Origin: an uncultured Myxococcales bacterium
GTDB lineage: Bacteria; Myxococcota_A; UBA9042
Assembly (NCBI GenBank): GCA_903842345.1
Contig: CAIMLR010000014.1
Coordinates: forward strand, 186,001-250,000
Direction: 5' to 3'
DNA: 64,000 nt
In this document: piece after piece, positions 1-9,139 of the stretch
Layout: each line of letters opens with the position of its first letter
Numbering within the stretch: position 1 is the stretch's first letter
Made by a program: the position numbers and the translations under genes
The notes under the pieces: generated by a model
Told to the model about the DNA's origin: nothing
What the model saw: only the letters and a program-made list of their open reading frames with translations
The model's database searches: none

Positions 1-224
1 AAAGGGCGAGGTAGCCATGCAATTCGTTGACAGCAGCGCGGGATGCGCCGGTCCAACAGGATAAGGGCGCATGCCGGGACTGTCTAGGAGAAACGCGCGA
101 ACCGGCACATCCGGCGCAAAAAGCCACACGAACCGCGACGTCACATGGCCGTCGCTTGCGCGTCATGGCAGCGCCCGCTAGAGTCGGAAATGTGCTCAGG
201 TCAGCACGTACACTGTGAATTTTG

Positions 225-3200
225 ATGAACGCACTGCCCCGCAGCTCCGTCCTCGTCGCCGCGCTCGCGCTGGCCTTCGCATGCAGTTCGCCACCGAGCG
301 GCGCGGGCGCGGGCGACGTCAGCCTCACCGACCTTGGGTTCACCGGGTCAAAGTTGGATGGCACCGGCGACACCGGCGCCAAGGACAGCAATTCGCCGCC
401 GAGTGACGCCAAGGTCGACCCGGCGAGCTGTCCCTTTCCCGCCAACCCCGCCAGCGGCGAAGCGGGCGCCGCTTGCAAGGTCGCCGGCGACTGCCAAAGC
501 GGCTTTTGCGTGGAATCCGCCGACGGCAAGATCTGCAGCCGCGGCTGTGTCGATTGCTGCCCCGGCGGCATGACGTGCACGCAACTCGCCAATGGCGCGG
601 ACTTCGCGCTCGTTTGCGTGCCACAGATGCTCGCGCTTTGCCGCCCGTGCGCGACGGACGCTGAGTGCGCGGCGGTCGACAAGGGCGCGCTCTGCATCGA
701 CCGCGGCGACAACGACTTGGGCAATATCGGCAAATACTGTGGCGGGGGCTGCGCCGATGCGAGCGACTGTCCAGGCGGCTATTCCTGCAAAACCGTGCAA
801 GGGGAAAAAGGCGCGGGCACCCAGTGCGTCCCCGACAGCGGCGAATGCACGTGCGGCAAGACCGCCATCCTCGCGGGCGCAACGACAACGTGCAAGACGA
901 CCAATGACCTGGGCACGTGCGCCGGGAGCCGCAAGTGCGCGCTGGACGGCTTGACGCTCTGCGACGCACCAAGTCCGACGGCGGAAGTCTGCAATGGCAA
1001 GGACGACAACTGCGATGGCGCCACGGACGAGCTCGGCGCAGTCGGCTGCAAGCTGTACTTCGGCGACGGCGACGACGACGGTTTTGGCGGCGGCACGGGC
1101 GCATGCCTGTGCGCGCCCGACCTCGCCCACGCGCACAGCCAAGGCGCGGATTGCGACGACGCGACTGCCGCCATCCATCCCGGCGCCGCCGAACTGTGCA
1201 ACGGCAAGGACGACAACTGCGACGGCAAGACCGACGAACCCGGCGCGCAGGGGTGCAAATCCTACTTTGCCGACGCCGATCACGACGGCTTTGGCGCTGG
1301 TGCGGGCGCGTGCCAGTGCGCCGCCGACCTCGCGTTTCCGGTGACGAGCAGCAACGACTGCAACGACGCCTCGGTCGCCATCAGCCCGGCGGCCAGCGAA
1401 ACGTGCAACCAGATCGACGACAACTGCAACGGCGTGACGGACGAGGGCGGCGTGTCCTGCGTCGTGTTCTACGTCGACGCCGACAGCGATGGCTACGGCA
1501 GCAGCGACGGGGCGTGCCTGTGCCAGCCCGACGCCATCCACACCGCCACCAAGAACGGCGACTGCGACGACGACGCGCCCAACGTGCACCCCAAGGGCGT
1601 GGAAATCTGCAACGGCGTCGACGACAACTGCAACGGCTTGACCGACGAAGGCGCGGCGACCGGCTGCACCGTGTTTTTCGTGGACGGCGACGGCGACAAG
1701 TTCGGCGGCGGAACCGGCGCGTGCCAGTGCGCCGCTGACGCGACGTACACAACCGCGAAGGGCGGCGACTGCAACGACGGCGACAAGAGCATCAACCCCA
1801 AGGTCGACGAAACCTGCAACGGCAAGGACGACAACTGCGATGGCCTGACCGACGAAGTCGGCGCGGAGGGCTGCATCAGCTACTTCGTCGACAGCGACGG
1901 CGACGGCTTTGGCGGCGACGCGCTCGCCCCCAAGTGCCAGTGCGCGGCCGCGGGCGTCTACGCGGCGCTCGTTGCGGGCGACTGCCTGGACAGCAACAAG
2001 ACCGTCTACCCCGGCGCGCCAGAGAGCTGCGACACGCTCGACAACAACTGCGACGGGATTGTCGACCCGGTGAACGCGCTTGGCTGCCAGGTGCACTATT
2101 GGGACGGCGACGGCGACGGGTATGGCACGAGCGTCTCCGAGTGCAGCTGCGGCGCGGACGGCAGCTACAGCGCGGTCCTGAACGGCGACTGCGACGACGG
2201 CGCCGCGACAATCCACCCCGGCGCCGCCGAGGTCTGCAACGGCAAGGACGACGACTGCAACGGCCTAACCGACGAAGGCGTCGCGGGCGGCACGTTCTAC
2301 CTGGACAGCGACGGCGACGGCTACGGCGACGCCGGAAAGTCGTCCAGCGCGTGCCTCGCGCCGAGCGGCTACGTGGCCAGCGGCAGCGACTGCAACGACG
2401 CCGACGGCGCGATCCATCCGGGCGCGACCGAGATCTGCGACAACGTCGACAACAACTGCAATGGCCAGACCGACGAAGGCACCATCGCGCAGGTCTACTA
2501 TCAGGACGCCGATGGCGACGGCTTCGGCAACGCCAACAGCGCCAAGTTGTCGTGCTCGGCAATCGGCGGCTACGTGACGACCGGCACCGACTGCGACGAC
2601 ACCAAGAGCGCGGTCCACCCGGGCGCGCCGGAGGTCTGCGACGGCCTGGACAACAACTGCGACGGCAAGACGGACGAAAACCTCGGCGCAACCGTGTACT
2701 TTCAGGACAGCGACGGCGACTCCTACGGCAATCCCAGCGTCACGCTGTCCGCGTGCGCCCAGCCCGCCGGCTACGTCACCGACAACACCGACTGCAACGA
2801 CGCCAACAGCAAGGTGAACCCCTGCGCGTTCTGCATTCCGTTCTTCAGCTGCGGCAAGTGCGGCTGGGGCCAGGAACAGCCGTCGCCAATCGGATCGGGC
2901 TGCAACGGCATCGACAACAACTGCAACGGCTACACGGATGAAGGCACCGCATGGCCGTGGTATCTGGACGCCGACGGCGACGGCTACGGCACCAATGCGG
3001 TGAGCAAATCCGTCTGCATTGGCAATGTTCTGAGCGAGTACTCGCGCGACGGCAGCGACTGCAATGACGCGGACAAGGCCATCCATCCCAACGCGACCGA
3101 AACATTCTGTGACGGCATCGACCAGGACTGCATCGGCGGCGACTACTGTGGCGCGACGTGCCAAGCGACGACGCTCTACGACTTCACCTACGGCCCCAAC

Positions 3201-3650
3201 GGCTGGAGCACGGGCGGCGGCTGGACGTGGGACTACTACACGGCGCTGTTCTCAAGCTCGATGAAGCGATTGGCCTACGAGAAGGACAAGCAAACCGGGT
3301 ACGACGCGACCGCGAGCGCGTCGACAGGCATCACGCTCAACGTCCCGAATGCCGCGAAATTCCTGCAGTTGTCGTTGACGTTCGCAAACTCGACCGCGTA
3401 CGACAGCAACGCGACGCCGACCAACACGCCGGACGCGACCGTCGCGGTGACCTTGAACGTCAACGGCGTTCCGGCCAGCCACGGCCCCGTCCCGAGCTAC
3501 GACGGCGGCAAATACACGCTCAAAGTGGCGATCAATCCGATCTGGTGGAAAACCGCCGTACCGGTCTCGGTCACCGTCACGAACGCCGGGTCCAGCAGCG
3601 CGAGCGGCGCCGGGTTCTTCATCGACGACGTCAAGATCGTCTGCAACTGA
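225..3650 (+). CDS. MopE-repeat giant lipoprotein
   Basis: Predicted lipoprotein of 1141 aa exported to the envelope surface. A signal peptide ends in a lipobox with the lipidated residue at Cys20 (AFAC), followed by a Gly/Asp-rich spacer and a Cys-rich region to about residue 250. Residues about 250-970 hold eleven copies of the putative metal-binding motif of the MopE type: each pairs a [E]xCNGxDDNCDGxTDE block with an acidic YxDxDGDGFG block and a GDCDD block, spaced about 60-70 residues. The Asp-rich blocks resemble Ca-binding loops. Copy 10 carries a Cys-rich insertion, and the last copy is degenerate. The final ~150 residues look like a beta-sandwich. ATG at 225 follows an in-frame TTG at 222; no Shine-Dalgarno is seen, so the start is uncertain. 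The ligand and partner are unknown; a role in metal binding or cell-surface adhesion is inference from the repeat family. Confidence 0.9.
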   Translation: MNALPRSSVLVAALALAFACSSPPSGAGAGDVSLTDLGFTGSKLDGTGDTGAKDSNSPPSDAKVDPASCPFPANPASGEAGAACKVAGDCQSGFCVESADGKICSRGCVDCCPGGMTCTQLANGADFALVCVPQMLALCRPCATDAECAAVDKGALCIDRGDNDLGNIGKYCGGGCADASDCPGGYSCKTVQGEKGAGTQCVPDSGECTCGKTAILAGATTTCKTTNDLGTCAGSRKCALDGLTLCDAPSPTAEVCNGKDDNCDGATDELGAVGCKLYFGDGDDDGFGGGTGACLCAPDLAHAHSQGADCDDATAAIHPGAAELCNGKDDNCDGKTDEPGAQGCKSYFADADHDGFGAGAGACQCAADLAFPVTSSNDCNDASVAISPAASETCNQIDDNCNGVTDEGGVSCVVFYVDADSDGYGSSDGACLCQPDAIHTATKNGDCDDDAPNVHPKGVEICNGVDDNCNGLTDEGAATGCTVFFVDGDGDKFGGGTGACQCAADATYTTAKGGDCNDGDKSINPKVDETCNGKDDNCDGLTDEVGAEGCISYFVDSDGDGFGGDALAPKCQCAAAGVYAALVAGDCLDSNKTVYPGAPESCDTLDNNCDGIVDPVNALGCQVHYWDGDGDGYGTSVSECSCGADGSYSAVLNGDCDDGAATIHPGAAEVCNGKDDDCNGLTDEGVAGGTFYLDSDGDGYGDAGKSSSACLAPSGYVASGSDCNDADGAIHPGATEICDNVDNNCNGQTDEGTIAQVYYQDADGDGFGNANSAKLSCSAIGGYVTTGTDCDDTKSAVHPGAPEVCDGLDNNCDGKTDENLGATVYFQDSDGDSYGNPSVTLSACAQPAGYVTDNTDCNDANSKVNPCAFCIPFFSCGKCGWGQEQPSPIGSGCNGIDNNCNGYTDEGTAWPWYLDADGDGYGTNAVSKSVCIGNVLSEYSRDGSDCNDADKAIHPNATETFCDGIDQDCIGGDYCGATCQATTLYDFTYGPNGWSTGGGWTWDYYTALFSSSMKRLAYEKDKQTGYDATASASTGITLNVPNAAKFLQLSLTFANSTAYDSNATPTNTPDATVAVTLNVNGVPASHGPVPSYDGGKYTLKVAINPIWWKTAVPVSVTVTNAGSSSASGAGFFIDDVKIVCN

Positions 3651-3655
3651 TCGCG

Positions 3656-4651
3656 ATGGCCAAGCCCGCTCCCAGCCAGCTCGCGCTTTTTGACGAGCCG
3701 CCGCTCCCCAAGCCCGCGCTGCTGGAGCGCCTCCAGCCGCGACTGCAAGCTTGGGCGGCGGACGGCATCTACTTTGGCACTTCGTCGTGGAAATACCCGG
3801 GCTGGACCGGGCTCGTCTACAACAAGCCGTACAAGTCCCAGCGCGCGTTCGAGGAGACCTGCATTGGCGAATATGCGGAGACGTTTCCAACGGTTTGTGC
3901 CGATTTTGCGCTGTATGACTTTCCGCACGCCACCGCGATGCGGCGGATTGCCGACAATACGCCGGAGCACTTTGCGCTCTCGTTGAAAGTGACGGATCGC
4001 ATTACCATTCTGCGCTATCCGTCGCTGCCGCGCCATGGCGCGAACGCCGGCCGCGACAATCCGGATTTTCTCAACGCGGACCTGTTCCAGGACGCGTTCC
4101 TGACGCCGCTCGCGGAACTGCGCGGCAAGGTCGGCGCGATCATCTTTGAGTTCTCGACGTTTGCGCCAGCGTCCGGCATGGACGTCGGCCGGTTTGCCGA
4201 GCGAATGGACGCTTTCCTGAGCCAACTGCCGCCGGGCTTTCACTACGCCGTGGAAGTGCGCAACCGCGAATTCCTGCAACCCGTCTGGCTGGACGTGCTC
4301 AAGCGCCACAACGTCGCACATGTGCTGAACAACTGGACGCGGATGCCGCCGATTGTCGAGCAGTTGCACGTGCCGGGCACCCTGCCCGCGGATTTTGGCG
4401 TCGTGCGGGCGCTGCTGAAGCCGGGGCGCCTGTACGCGGAGGCGGTCGCGCGCTTTGAACCCTACGAGCGCATCCAGGAGGAGAATCCGGAACTGCGCGA
4501 CGGCCTGGTGCAGAGCGTGGAGCGCGCAGTGGCGGAAGGCCGCAAGCTGTTCGCCTACGTCAACAACCGCGCCGAAGGCAACGCGCCGCTGACGATCGAC
4601 GCCGTGCTGGAGAAGCTGGAACCCGCGCGCGGACGACGCAAGAAGCGCTAG
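3656..4651 (+). CDS. DUF72 (YecE-like) family protein
   Basis: 331-residue cytoplasmic protein of the DUF72 family, which adopts a TIM-barrel-like fold and has no firmly established reaction. The family signature GTSSWKYPGWTG lies near residue 40. Other typical family stretches are FALSLKVTD, GAIIFEFSTF, the YAVEVRNREF block near residue 200 and a C-terminal AYVNNRAEGNAP motif near residue 305. It starts only five bases after the stop of the MopE-repeat lipoprotein gene, so it may be read through from that promoter, although there is no obvious functional link. The N-terminus (SQLALFDEPPLP) is Pro-rich and probably disordered. Family assignment is confident; function is unknown. Confidence 0.88.
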   Translation: MAKPAPSQLALFDEPPLPKPALLERLQPRLQAWAADGIYFGTSSWKYPGWTGLVYNKPYKSQRAFEETCIGEYAETFPTVCADFALYDFPHATAMRRIADNTPEHFALSLKVTDRITILRYPSLPRHGANAGRDNPDFLNADLFQDAFLTPLAELRGKVGAIIFEFSTFAPASGMDVGRFAERMDAFLSQLPPGFHYAVEVRNREFLQPVWLDVLKRHNVAHVLNNWTRMPPIVEQLHVPGTLPADFGVVRALLKPGRLYAEAVARFEPYERIQEENPELRDGLVQSVERAVAEGRKLFAYVNNRAEGNAPLTIDAVLEKLEPARGRRKKR

Positions 4652-4690
4652 CGGTGTGCGTTTTGGCAGCGTCGACGCAGACCCGGGCGG

Positions 4691-6070
4691 CTATCCCGCC
4701 GCGCCGCGCCAGCCCTCGCCCACTTGCGCAGCCACTTGTGCCCGGGCATTTTCCACGCTCGCGCCCGCCACATCCGCCGCGGCAAGCACTGCCACCGCAA
4801 GCTCAAGCGCCGCACGAACCTGCAGGTTGTCGGTCGCATTACCCTCGTTCCACGGCCGGTACGCCACGTCAAAGCGCGGCGTCCGCTTGAAACAGGGCTT
4901 GTCTGGTTGGGTCGCCTCGATGCGCAGCTCCAACGGCTCGCGCAACTGCGGATGGGTCAAGCGCACAAAGCCCACCCGCAACGGCGACACCACGCCCGCC
5001 GGCCGCGGCTCCAGCGCCAGCGCCGCCAAACGCACCTTGGCGTGGCGCGGATTGTGGCCGTGCAGTTGGAGCGCCTCCTGCAGCACGCCGATCGCCGGGC
5101 GCGTTGACGCTTGCAGTTCCGCGCGCCCCGCCAGCCGCAGGTATTGATCCTCCACGCCTTGGCACAATGGCCGCAGCGTGCATGCGTCACACGGCTGCAT
5201 CGGCCAGACCTGGCCGCTGAGCTGGTAGCCCGTGCTCCGATACGTGTTGGCATCGGCCGACCGGTCCAGGTACGTCTCATCGCCGGCAAAAGACTTCAAC
5301 TTCAGCGACCGGGACGTGTGGCGCCCCAGCCGGCAAAGTGGCGCGTTGTCGATGAAGAAGTCTTCCTGCGCGACCTCCAGGCGGTCGGCAAGCGCGATGA
5401 AGTCGACGTCCGCGTAGCGCAACGGCCCCGCGTCGCGCGCCTGTTCCCACGCGCAGCCCAGGAGATGGGTAAAGATGAATTTGAACTGGATCGGCCGCCC
5501 CGCGCCCAGCTTCTGCCGGACGTACGCGGCAACCTCCGGCAGCGCAGCCGCATTCTCCCGGCAAATGACTGTGTTCACCGTCACGGCGATGCCCGCAATC
5601 GCCGCCAGCGCCTCCAGCGCCTTGGCTTGCCGGACAAACGTGTGCGGCACGCCCGCGATCCGATCGGCAATCTCGGCGTTTGCGCCGTGAATCGAGAGCT
5701 CGATCGCGTTCAGCCCCGCATCGGCGAGCCGCTGGAGGTAGCCGTTCCGCGCCAGCGGCGTGCCATTTGTCGCCGCGCGAATGCGGTCAAAGCCCAGTTC
5801 GCGGGCCAGGCGGATCACGTCCAGCGCGTCCTGACGGAGCAACGTCTCCGCGCCCATGAACACAACGTCGGTCGCCCCGGTCTCGCGCAAGCCGCGCAAG
5901 GATGCGCGCACTTCCGCGAGGTCTGGTTGCTGCGGTCCGCCGCGATCGGCGCGCTCCAGGCAGAAGACGCAGCGCAGATTGCACACGTTCGTCAGATGGA
6001 CGACCGCGAGCTGCGTGGGCTCGAGCGGCGCCTCAGGCGGCGGTTGCGGCTTGGTCCAGAAAAGCCCCAT
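4691..6070 (-). CDS. radical SAM protein
   Basis: 459-residue radical S-adenosylmethionine enzyme. The [4Fe-4S] cluster motif CxxxCxxC is present as CNLRCVFC near residue 35, preceded by the typical VVHLTNVC strand. The later GAETLL block and an ELSIHGAN strand fit the partial TIM barrel of this superfamily. A C-terminal cluster, CDACTLRPLC near residue 300, resembles a reduced SPASM or auxiliary-cluster region of peptide-modifying radical SAM enzymes. The start at 6070 has AGGAA upstream; an extension to 6094 is possible. It converges with the DUF72 gene and is divergent from the Rel-like gene. No substrate peptide gene is recognisable nearby, so its substrate is unknown. Confidence 0.85.
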   Translation of the reverse strand: MGLFWTKPQPPPEAPLEPTQLAVVHLTNVCNLRCVFCLERADRGGPQQPDLAEVRASLRGLRETGATDVVFMGAETLLRQDALDVIRLARELGFDRIRAATNGTPLARNGYLQRLADAGLNAIELSIHGANAEIADRIAGVPHTFVRQAKALEALAAIAGIAVTVNTVICRENAAALPEVAAYVRQKLGAGRPIQFKFIFTHLLGCAWEQARDAGPLRYADVDFIALADRLEVAQEDFFIDNAPLCRLGRHTSRSLKLKSFAGDETYLDRSADANTYRSTGYQLSGQVWPMQPCDACTLRPLCQGVEDQYLRLAGRAELQASTRPAIGVLQEALQLHGHNPRHAKVRLAALALEPRPAGVVSPLRVGFVRLTHPQLREPLELRIEATQPDKPCFKRTPRFDVAYRPWNEGNATDNLQVRAALELAVAVLAAADVAGASVENARAQVAAQVGEGWRGAAG

Positions 6071-6303
6071 GGTGTTCCTGCGGGCGGCTGTCAACGCGTT
6101 GGCCCCGACCGCCCTGACGCGGGACGACGGTCCGCTTCAGCCTAGCAGGGATTGGCGAACGGAGCCACGAGCCTTCCCCGCGCGGAGTGCACGTGGCGCA
6201 GTCGAACGGACGCGCTCCTGCGCCACTTGACGCCCCTTCCCAACTCGGCACACTCGGTCGCGCCGGCCCTTCTTCGGCTGCGCGCTCCCATCCGAGGTCC
6301 GCC

Positions 6304-7407
6304 GTGGTCGCCAAGTCCCGTACCCAGACACCAGCCGAGGCGTTGGCCACCGCAGAACCCGCGCCGACTGTGGATTCGCCGCTGTGGATGGTCTCCCGTG
6401 CGCCGGGGCTGAATGCGCTCGTCGTCGCCCTGCAGCGCCATCGCCGGGCGTTGGATGAAGGGCTGGGCGGCGATCGCCTCGTCTTTTCCCGCGCGGAAGT
6501 CACGCAGGCGCGCGCGGAGTTCAGCGACATGATCCGCCGCGGCGAACGCGACTTGCACCTCCTCGCCAACCTCCTGGCCGAGCATTTCCTCGGCACGGTG
6601 CAGCGCCGCAGCGTCGTGATTGGCGAAATCGAACGCACGCGGGAACGGTTCACGCTGACGGTCGACGTCACCGAGGCGGAGGTCATCGGCACGACCGACA
6701 TCGACCTGGGCAACCGCGTCCTCGCACGCCTCGCCATTGCCGACCACCGCGGCTGGCTGCGCGCGGGACTCATCAGCAACGTTGTGGAGTACGAAGCCGA
6801 CGCGCCCAACCCGTTCTCCGTCTACCGTTTGCTCACGCGGATCAAGGCGGAGGAGGAGATCTGGAACAAAGTGGCCGATGAGATCTTTGAGCTCGACCAA
6901 CTCGTGCTCAAGGACAAGCAGCTGCGGCACCTCGGGCGGTACGTGAAGGACGTTTTTGGCGTGAAAGTGGTCGTCGGCACCGCGGAGGACGCGGAGAAAG
7001 TGCACGAGGCGCTCCAGGCGCTGCAATTCGGCGACGCGCAGTTGGCCGCGCGCCAGGTACCGGTCGACGACGAGCACCGCGCGCTGCGGTTCATCGAGGT
7101 CAAGAACTACCTCGACCAGGAGTCGCGCAAACGCTCCGGCTGGTCCGCGATGAAGAGCGTCGTCGCGTGGGGCGGTCGGACGTTTGAGGTGCAAGTCCAG
7201 CCCCTCTCCAACTTTCTCCACGAGCGCGAGCGCCTGACGCGCGAGAGCCACACCTCGTTCAAGTCCACCCGCGAGCGCGTGCGCGACGAGATTGCCGCGC
7301 GCAACCCGCTGTTTGGGTTCTACCGGGCGCTGCTGCGGTGGCTGTTCGTGGATCCGACGACCGACCCGCCGATTCACGATGGGGTCGAGGTGGTGCTGAC
7401 CGATTGA
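6304..7407 (+). CDS. possible divergent RelA/SpoT-like protein
   Basis: 367-residue protein that I do not recognise with certainty. Its second half resembles the (p)ppGpp synthetase fold of RelA/SpoT. VKDVFGVKVVVG near residue 215 matches the Mg-binding Asp strand (KDxxGxRV). VKNYLDQESRKRSGWSAM near 270 matches the substrate-loop region (KDYIxxPKxNGYxSLH), and FEVQVQP near 293 matches the EVQIRT strand with its conserved Glu. The canonical G-loop Tyr and several basic residues are not obvious, so activity is doubtful. The N-terminal half is mostly helical and unassigned. Start GTG 6304 has GAGG seven bases upstream; GTG 6187 and ATG 6388 are alternatives. It is divergent from the radical SAM gene. 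Confidence 0.45.
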   Translation: MVAKSRTQTPAEALATAEPAPTVDSPLWMVSRAPGLNALVVALQRHRRALDEGLGGDRLVFSRAEVTQARAEFSDMIRRGERDLHLLANLLAEHFLGTVQRRSVVIGEIERTRERFTLTVDVTEAEVIGTTDIDLGNRVLARLAIADHRGWLRAGLISNVVEYEADAPNPFSVYRLLTRIKAEEEIWNKVADEIFELDQLVLKDKQLRHLGRYVKDVFGVKVVVGTAEDAEKVHEALQALQFGDAQLAARQVPVDDEHRALRFIEVKNYLDQESRKRSGWSAMKSVVAWGGRTFEVQVQPLSNFLHERERLTRESHTSFKSTRERVRDEIAARNPLFGFYRALLRWLFVDPTTDPPIHDGVEVVLTD

Positions 7408-7510
7408 CGTCGGGGCCCATCCAAGCGCGCTCATCGCGGGCGCCCTTGGCCGGCCAGCCAGCCGCGCAGGCAGGACCGTTCCCGCCTCTTGATTTCCAAC
7501 AGGAGCCCCG

Positions 7511-8464
7511 ATGTCCAGACTTCCCGACGTGTTTCAGAAGCTCAAGTTTCCCGTCATCGCTTCGCCGCTCTTCATCATCAGCACGCCCAAGCTGGTGATC
7601 GCCCAATGCAAGGCGGGCATCGTGGGGTCCATGCCGGCGCTCAACGCGCGTCCCGCGGCGCAGCTGGAGGAGTGGTTGATCGAGATCACGGAAGCCTTGG
7701 CCGCCCACGACCGCGCGCATCCCGAGCAACCCGCGGCGCCGTTCGCCATCAACCAAATCGTACACAAGAGCAATGATCGCCTGGATCACGATGTGGCCAT
7801 GTGCGTCAAATACAAGGTCCCCATCATCATCACGTCGCTCGGCGCGCGCGAAGACGTCAACGCCGCCGCCCACAGCTACGGCGGGGTGGTGCTGCACGAT
7901 GTGATCAACAATCGATTCGCCAAGAAGGCGATTGAAAAAGGTGCGGACGGTTTGATCGCGGTGGCAGCAGGCGCGGGCGGGCACGCCGGGCTGAAGAGTC
8001 CGTTTGCCTTGATCCAGGAAATCCGCGAATGGTTCGATGGCCCTCTGGTGTTGGGTGGCGCGATTTCGACCGGATCGGCGGTTCTGGCCGCGCAAGCCAT
8101 GGGCGCAGATTTTGCCTACGTGGGCTCCGCTTTCATCGCGACCGAAGAGGCACGCGCTGCGCCGGAATACAAACAAGCCGTGGTGGACAGCACTTCCGAC
8201 GACATCGTCTACAGCAACCTGTTCACGGGCGTGCACGGCAACTACCTCGCGCCGTCCATTCGCGCCGCGGGCTTGGACCCCGACCATTTGCCCGAGAGCG
8301 ACCCCAGCAAGATGAATTTCGGCGGCGACGCCAAGAAGGCCTGGAAAGACATTTGGGGGTGCGGCCAAGGCATCGCCGCGGTCAAGGCCGTGGTGCCAGT
8401 GGCCGAGTTGGTGGCCCGCTTGAAGCGTGAATACCAGGCAGCCAAGGCCAACGTCACGGCTTGA
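7511..8464 (+). CDS. nitronate monooxygenase family protein
   Basis: 317-residue FMN-dependent enzyme of the nitronate monooxygenase (2-nitropropane dioxygenase) family, which oxidises alkyl nitronates or related toxic acids such as propionate 3-nitronate. Landmarks are the N-terminal FPVIASPLFIIS strand, the KAGIVGSMPALNAR loop near residue 40, the flavin-phosphate AAGAGGHAG loop near residue 155 and GGAISTG near 182. The length is normal for the family. AGGAG lies five bases before the ATG. The gene follows the Rel-like gene by about 100 bases and precedes a DUF1003 gene on the same strand; no functional tie is apparent. The exact substrate cannot be read from sequence. Confidence 0.9.
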   Translation: MSRLPDVFQKLKFPVIASPLFIISTPKLVIAQCKAGIVGSMPALNARPAAQLEEWLIEITEALAAHDRAHPEQPAAPFAINQIVHKSNDRLDHDVAMCVKYKVPIIITSLGAREDVNAAAHSYGGVVLHDVINNRFAKKAIEKGADGLIAVAAGAGGHAGLKSPFALIQEIREWFDGPLVLGGAISTGSAVLAAQAMGADFAYVGSAFIATEEARAAPEYKQAVVDSTSDDIVYSNLFTGVHGNYLAPSIRAAGLDPDHLPESDPSKMNFGGDAKKAWKDIWGCGQGIAAVKAVVPVAELVARLKREYQAAKANVTA

Positions 8465-8588
8465 GGCGCCGGTTCCACGGATTCCGCGCCGCACGCCGTC
8501 CCCAACGCCGTGCGCCAGGTGATTCGCACCGCGTGTGGCTTTGTCGGTTCCCGCGTACACTGTGCCAGCGACCATCCCAGGGACAACC

Positions 8589-9113
8589 ATGCCTTCTCCA
8601 GAGAAACCCGACCCGGACTTTCACCTGCGTTTCCACTTGCCGCATCTGCACCTTTCATCGGCATTTGGCGATGATTGGTTCGCCAAGAAGGCCGAGCTTT
8701 TTGCCCGCTTCTTTGGCACGCCAGTGTTCCTCGTGGCGCAAACGGCGGTCGTCACCATCTGGATTGTCGGCAATGTCGCGCGTTGGTGGTCGTTTGACCT
8801 CTACCCGTTCATCCTGCTGAATCTCGCGTTCAGCTTGCAGGCGGCCTATGCCGCGCCGCTCATCCTGCTCGCGCAGACGCGCCAGGCAGACCGGGACAAG
8901 GTCCACGCCGACGCCGACGCGCAGCACCGCGAAGCGCTCGCAGCCGCGGCAATGCAACGCCAGGAGTTGGCGGCCAACCAGACGGCGCAGCTTCTGGCGC
9001 TCCTCAACCAGAACACCGACCTGACGATGACGGTGCAGCGGCTGAGCGAGCGGATTGAGGCGTTGACGCTGGAACTGCACGCGAAGCTCGTCGAACGACA
9101 TCCCAAGGCGTGA
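8589..9113 (+). CDS. DUF1003 membrane protein
   Basis: 174-residue inner-membrane protein of the DUF1003 family. Two transmembrane helices occupy about residues 30-85, with the family-typical FFGTPVFLVAQT and LYPFILLNLAFSLQAAYAAP stretches and LLAQTRQADRDK immediately after. The remaining 90 residues form a charged, Gln/Ala-rich predicted coiled coil facing the cytoplasm. The ATG at 8589 is preceded by AGGGA. A -10-like CGTACACTGTG lies at 8554-8564 and resembles sequences upstream of two other genes in this window. The biochemical role of the family is unknown. Confidence 0.88.
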   Translation: MPSPEKPDPDFHLRFHLPHLHLSSAFGDDWFAKKAELFARFFGTPVFLVAQTAVVTIWIVGNVARWWSFDLYPFILLNLAFSLQAAYAAPLILLAQTRQADRDKVHADADAQHREALAAAAMQRQELAANQTAQLLALLNQNTDLTMTVQRLSERIEALTLELHAKLVERHPKA

Positions 9114-9139
9114 CGCGCGACTGCCTGCGCCGCAGCCCG

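Noticed and set aside
348-2216. Minus-strand open frame of 622 codons inside the MopE-repeat gene
   Set aside because: It is the mirror of a GC-rich repeat gene, with Ala/Val/Arg-rich nonsense composition, no ribosome site and no recognisable domain.
4652-4690. Hairpin GGCGG/CCGCC as a terminator between convergent genes
   Set aside because: The stem is only five base pairs and has no following T run.
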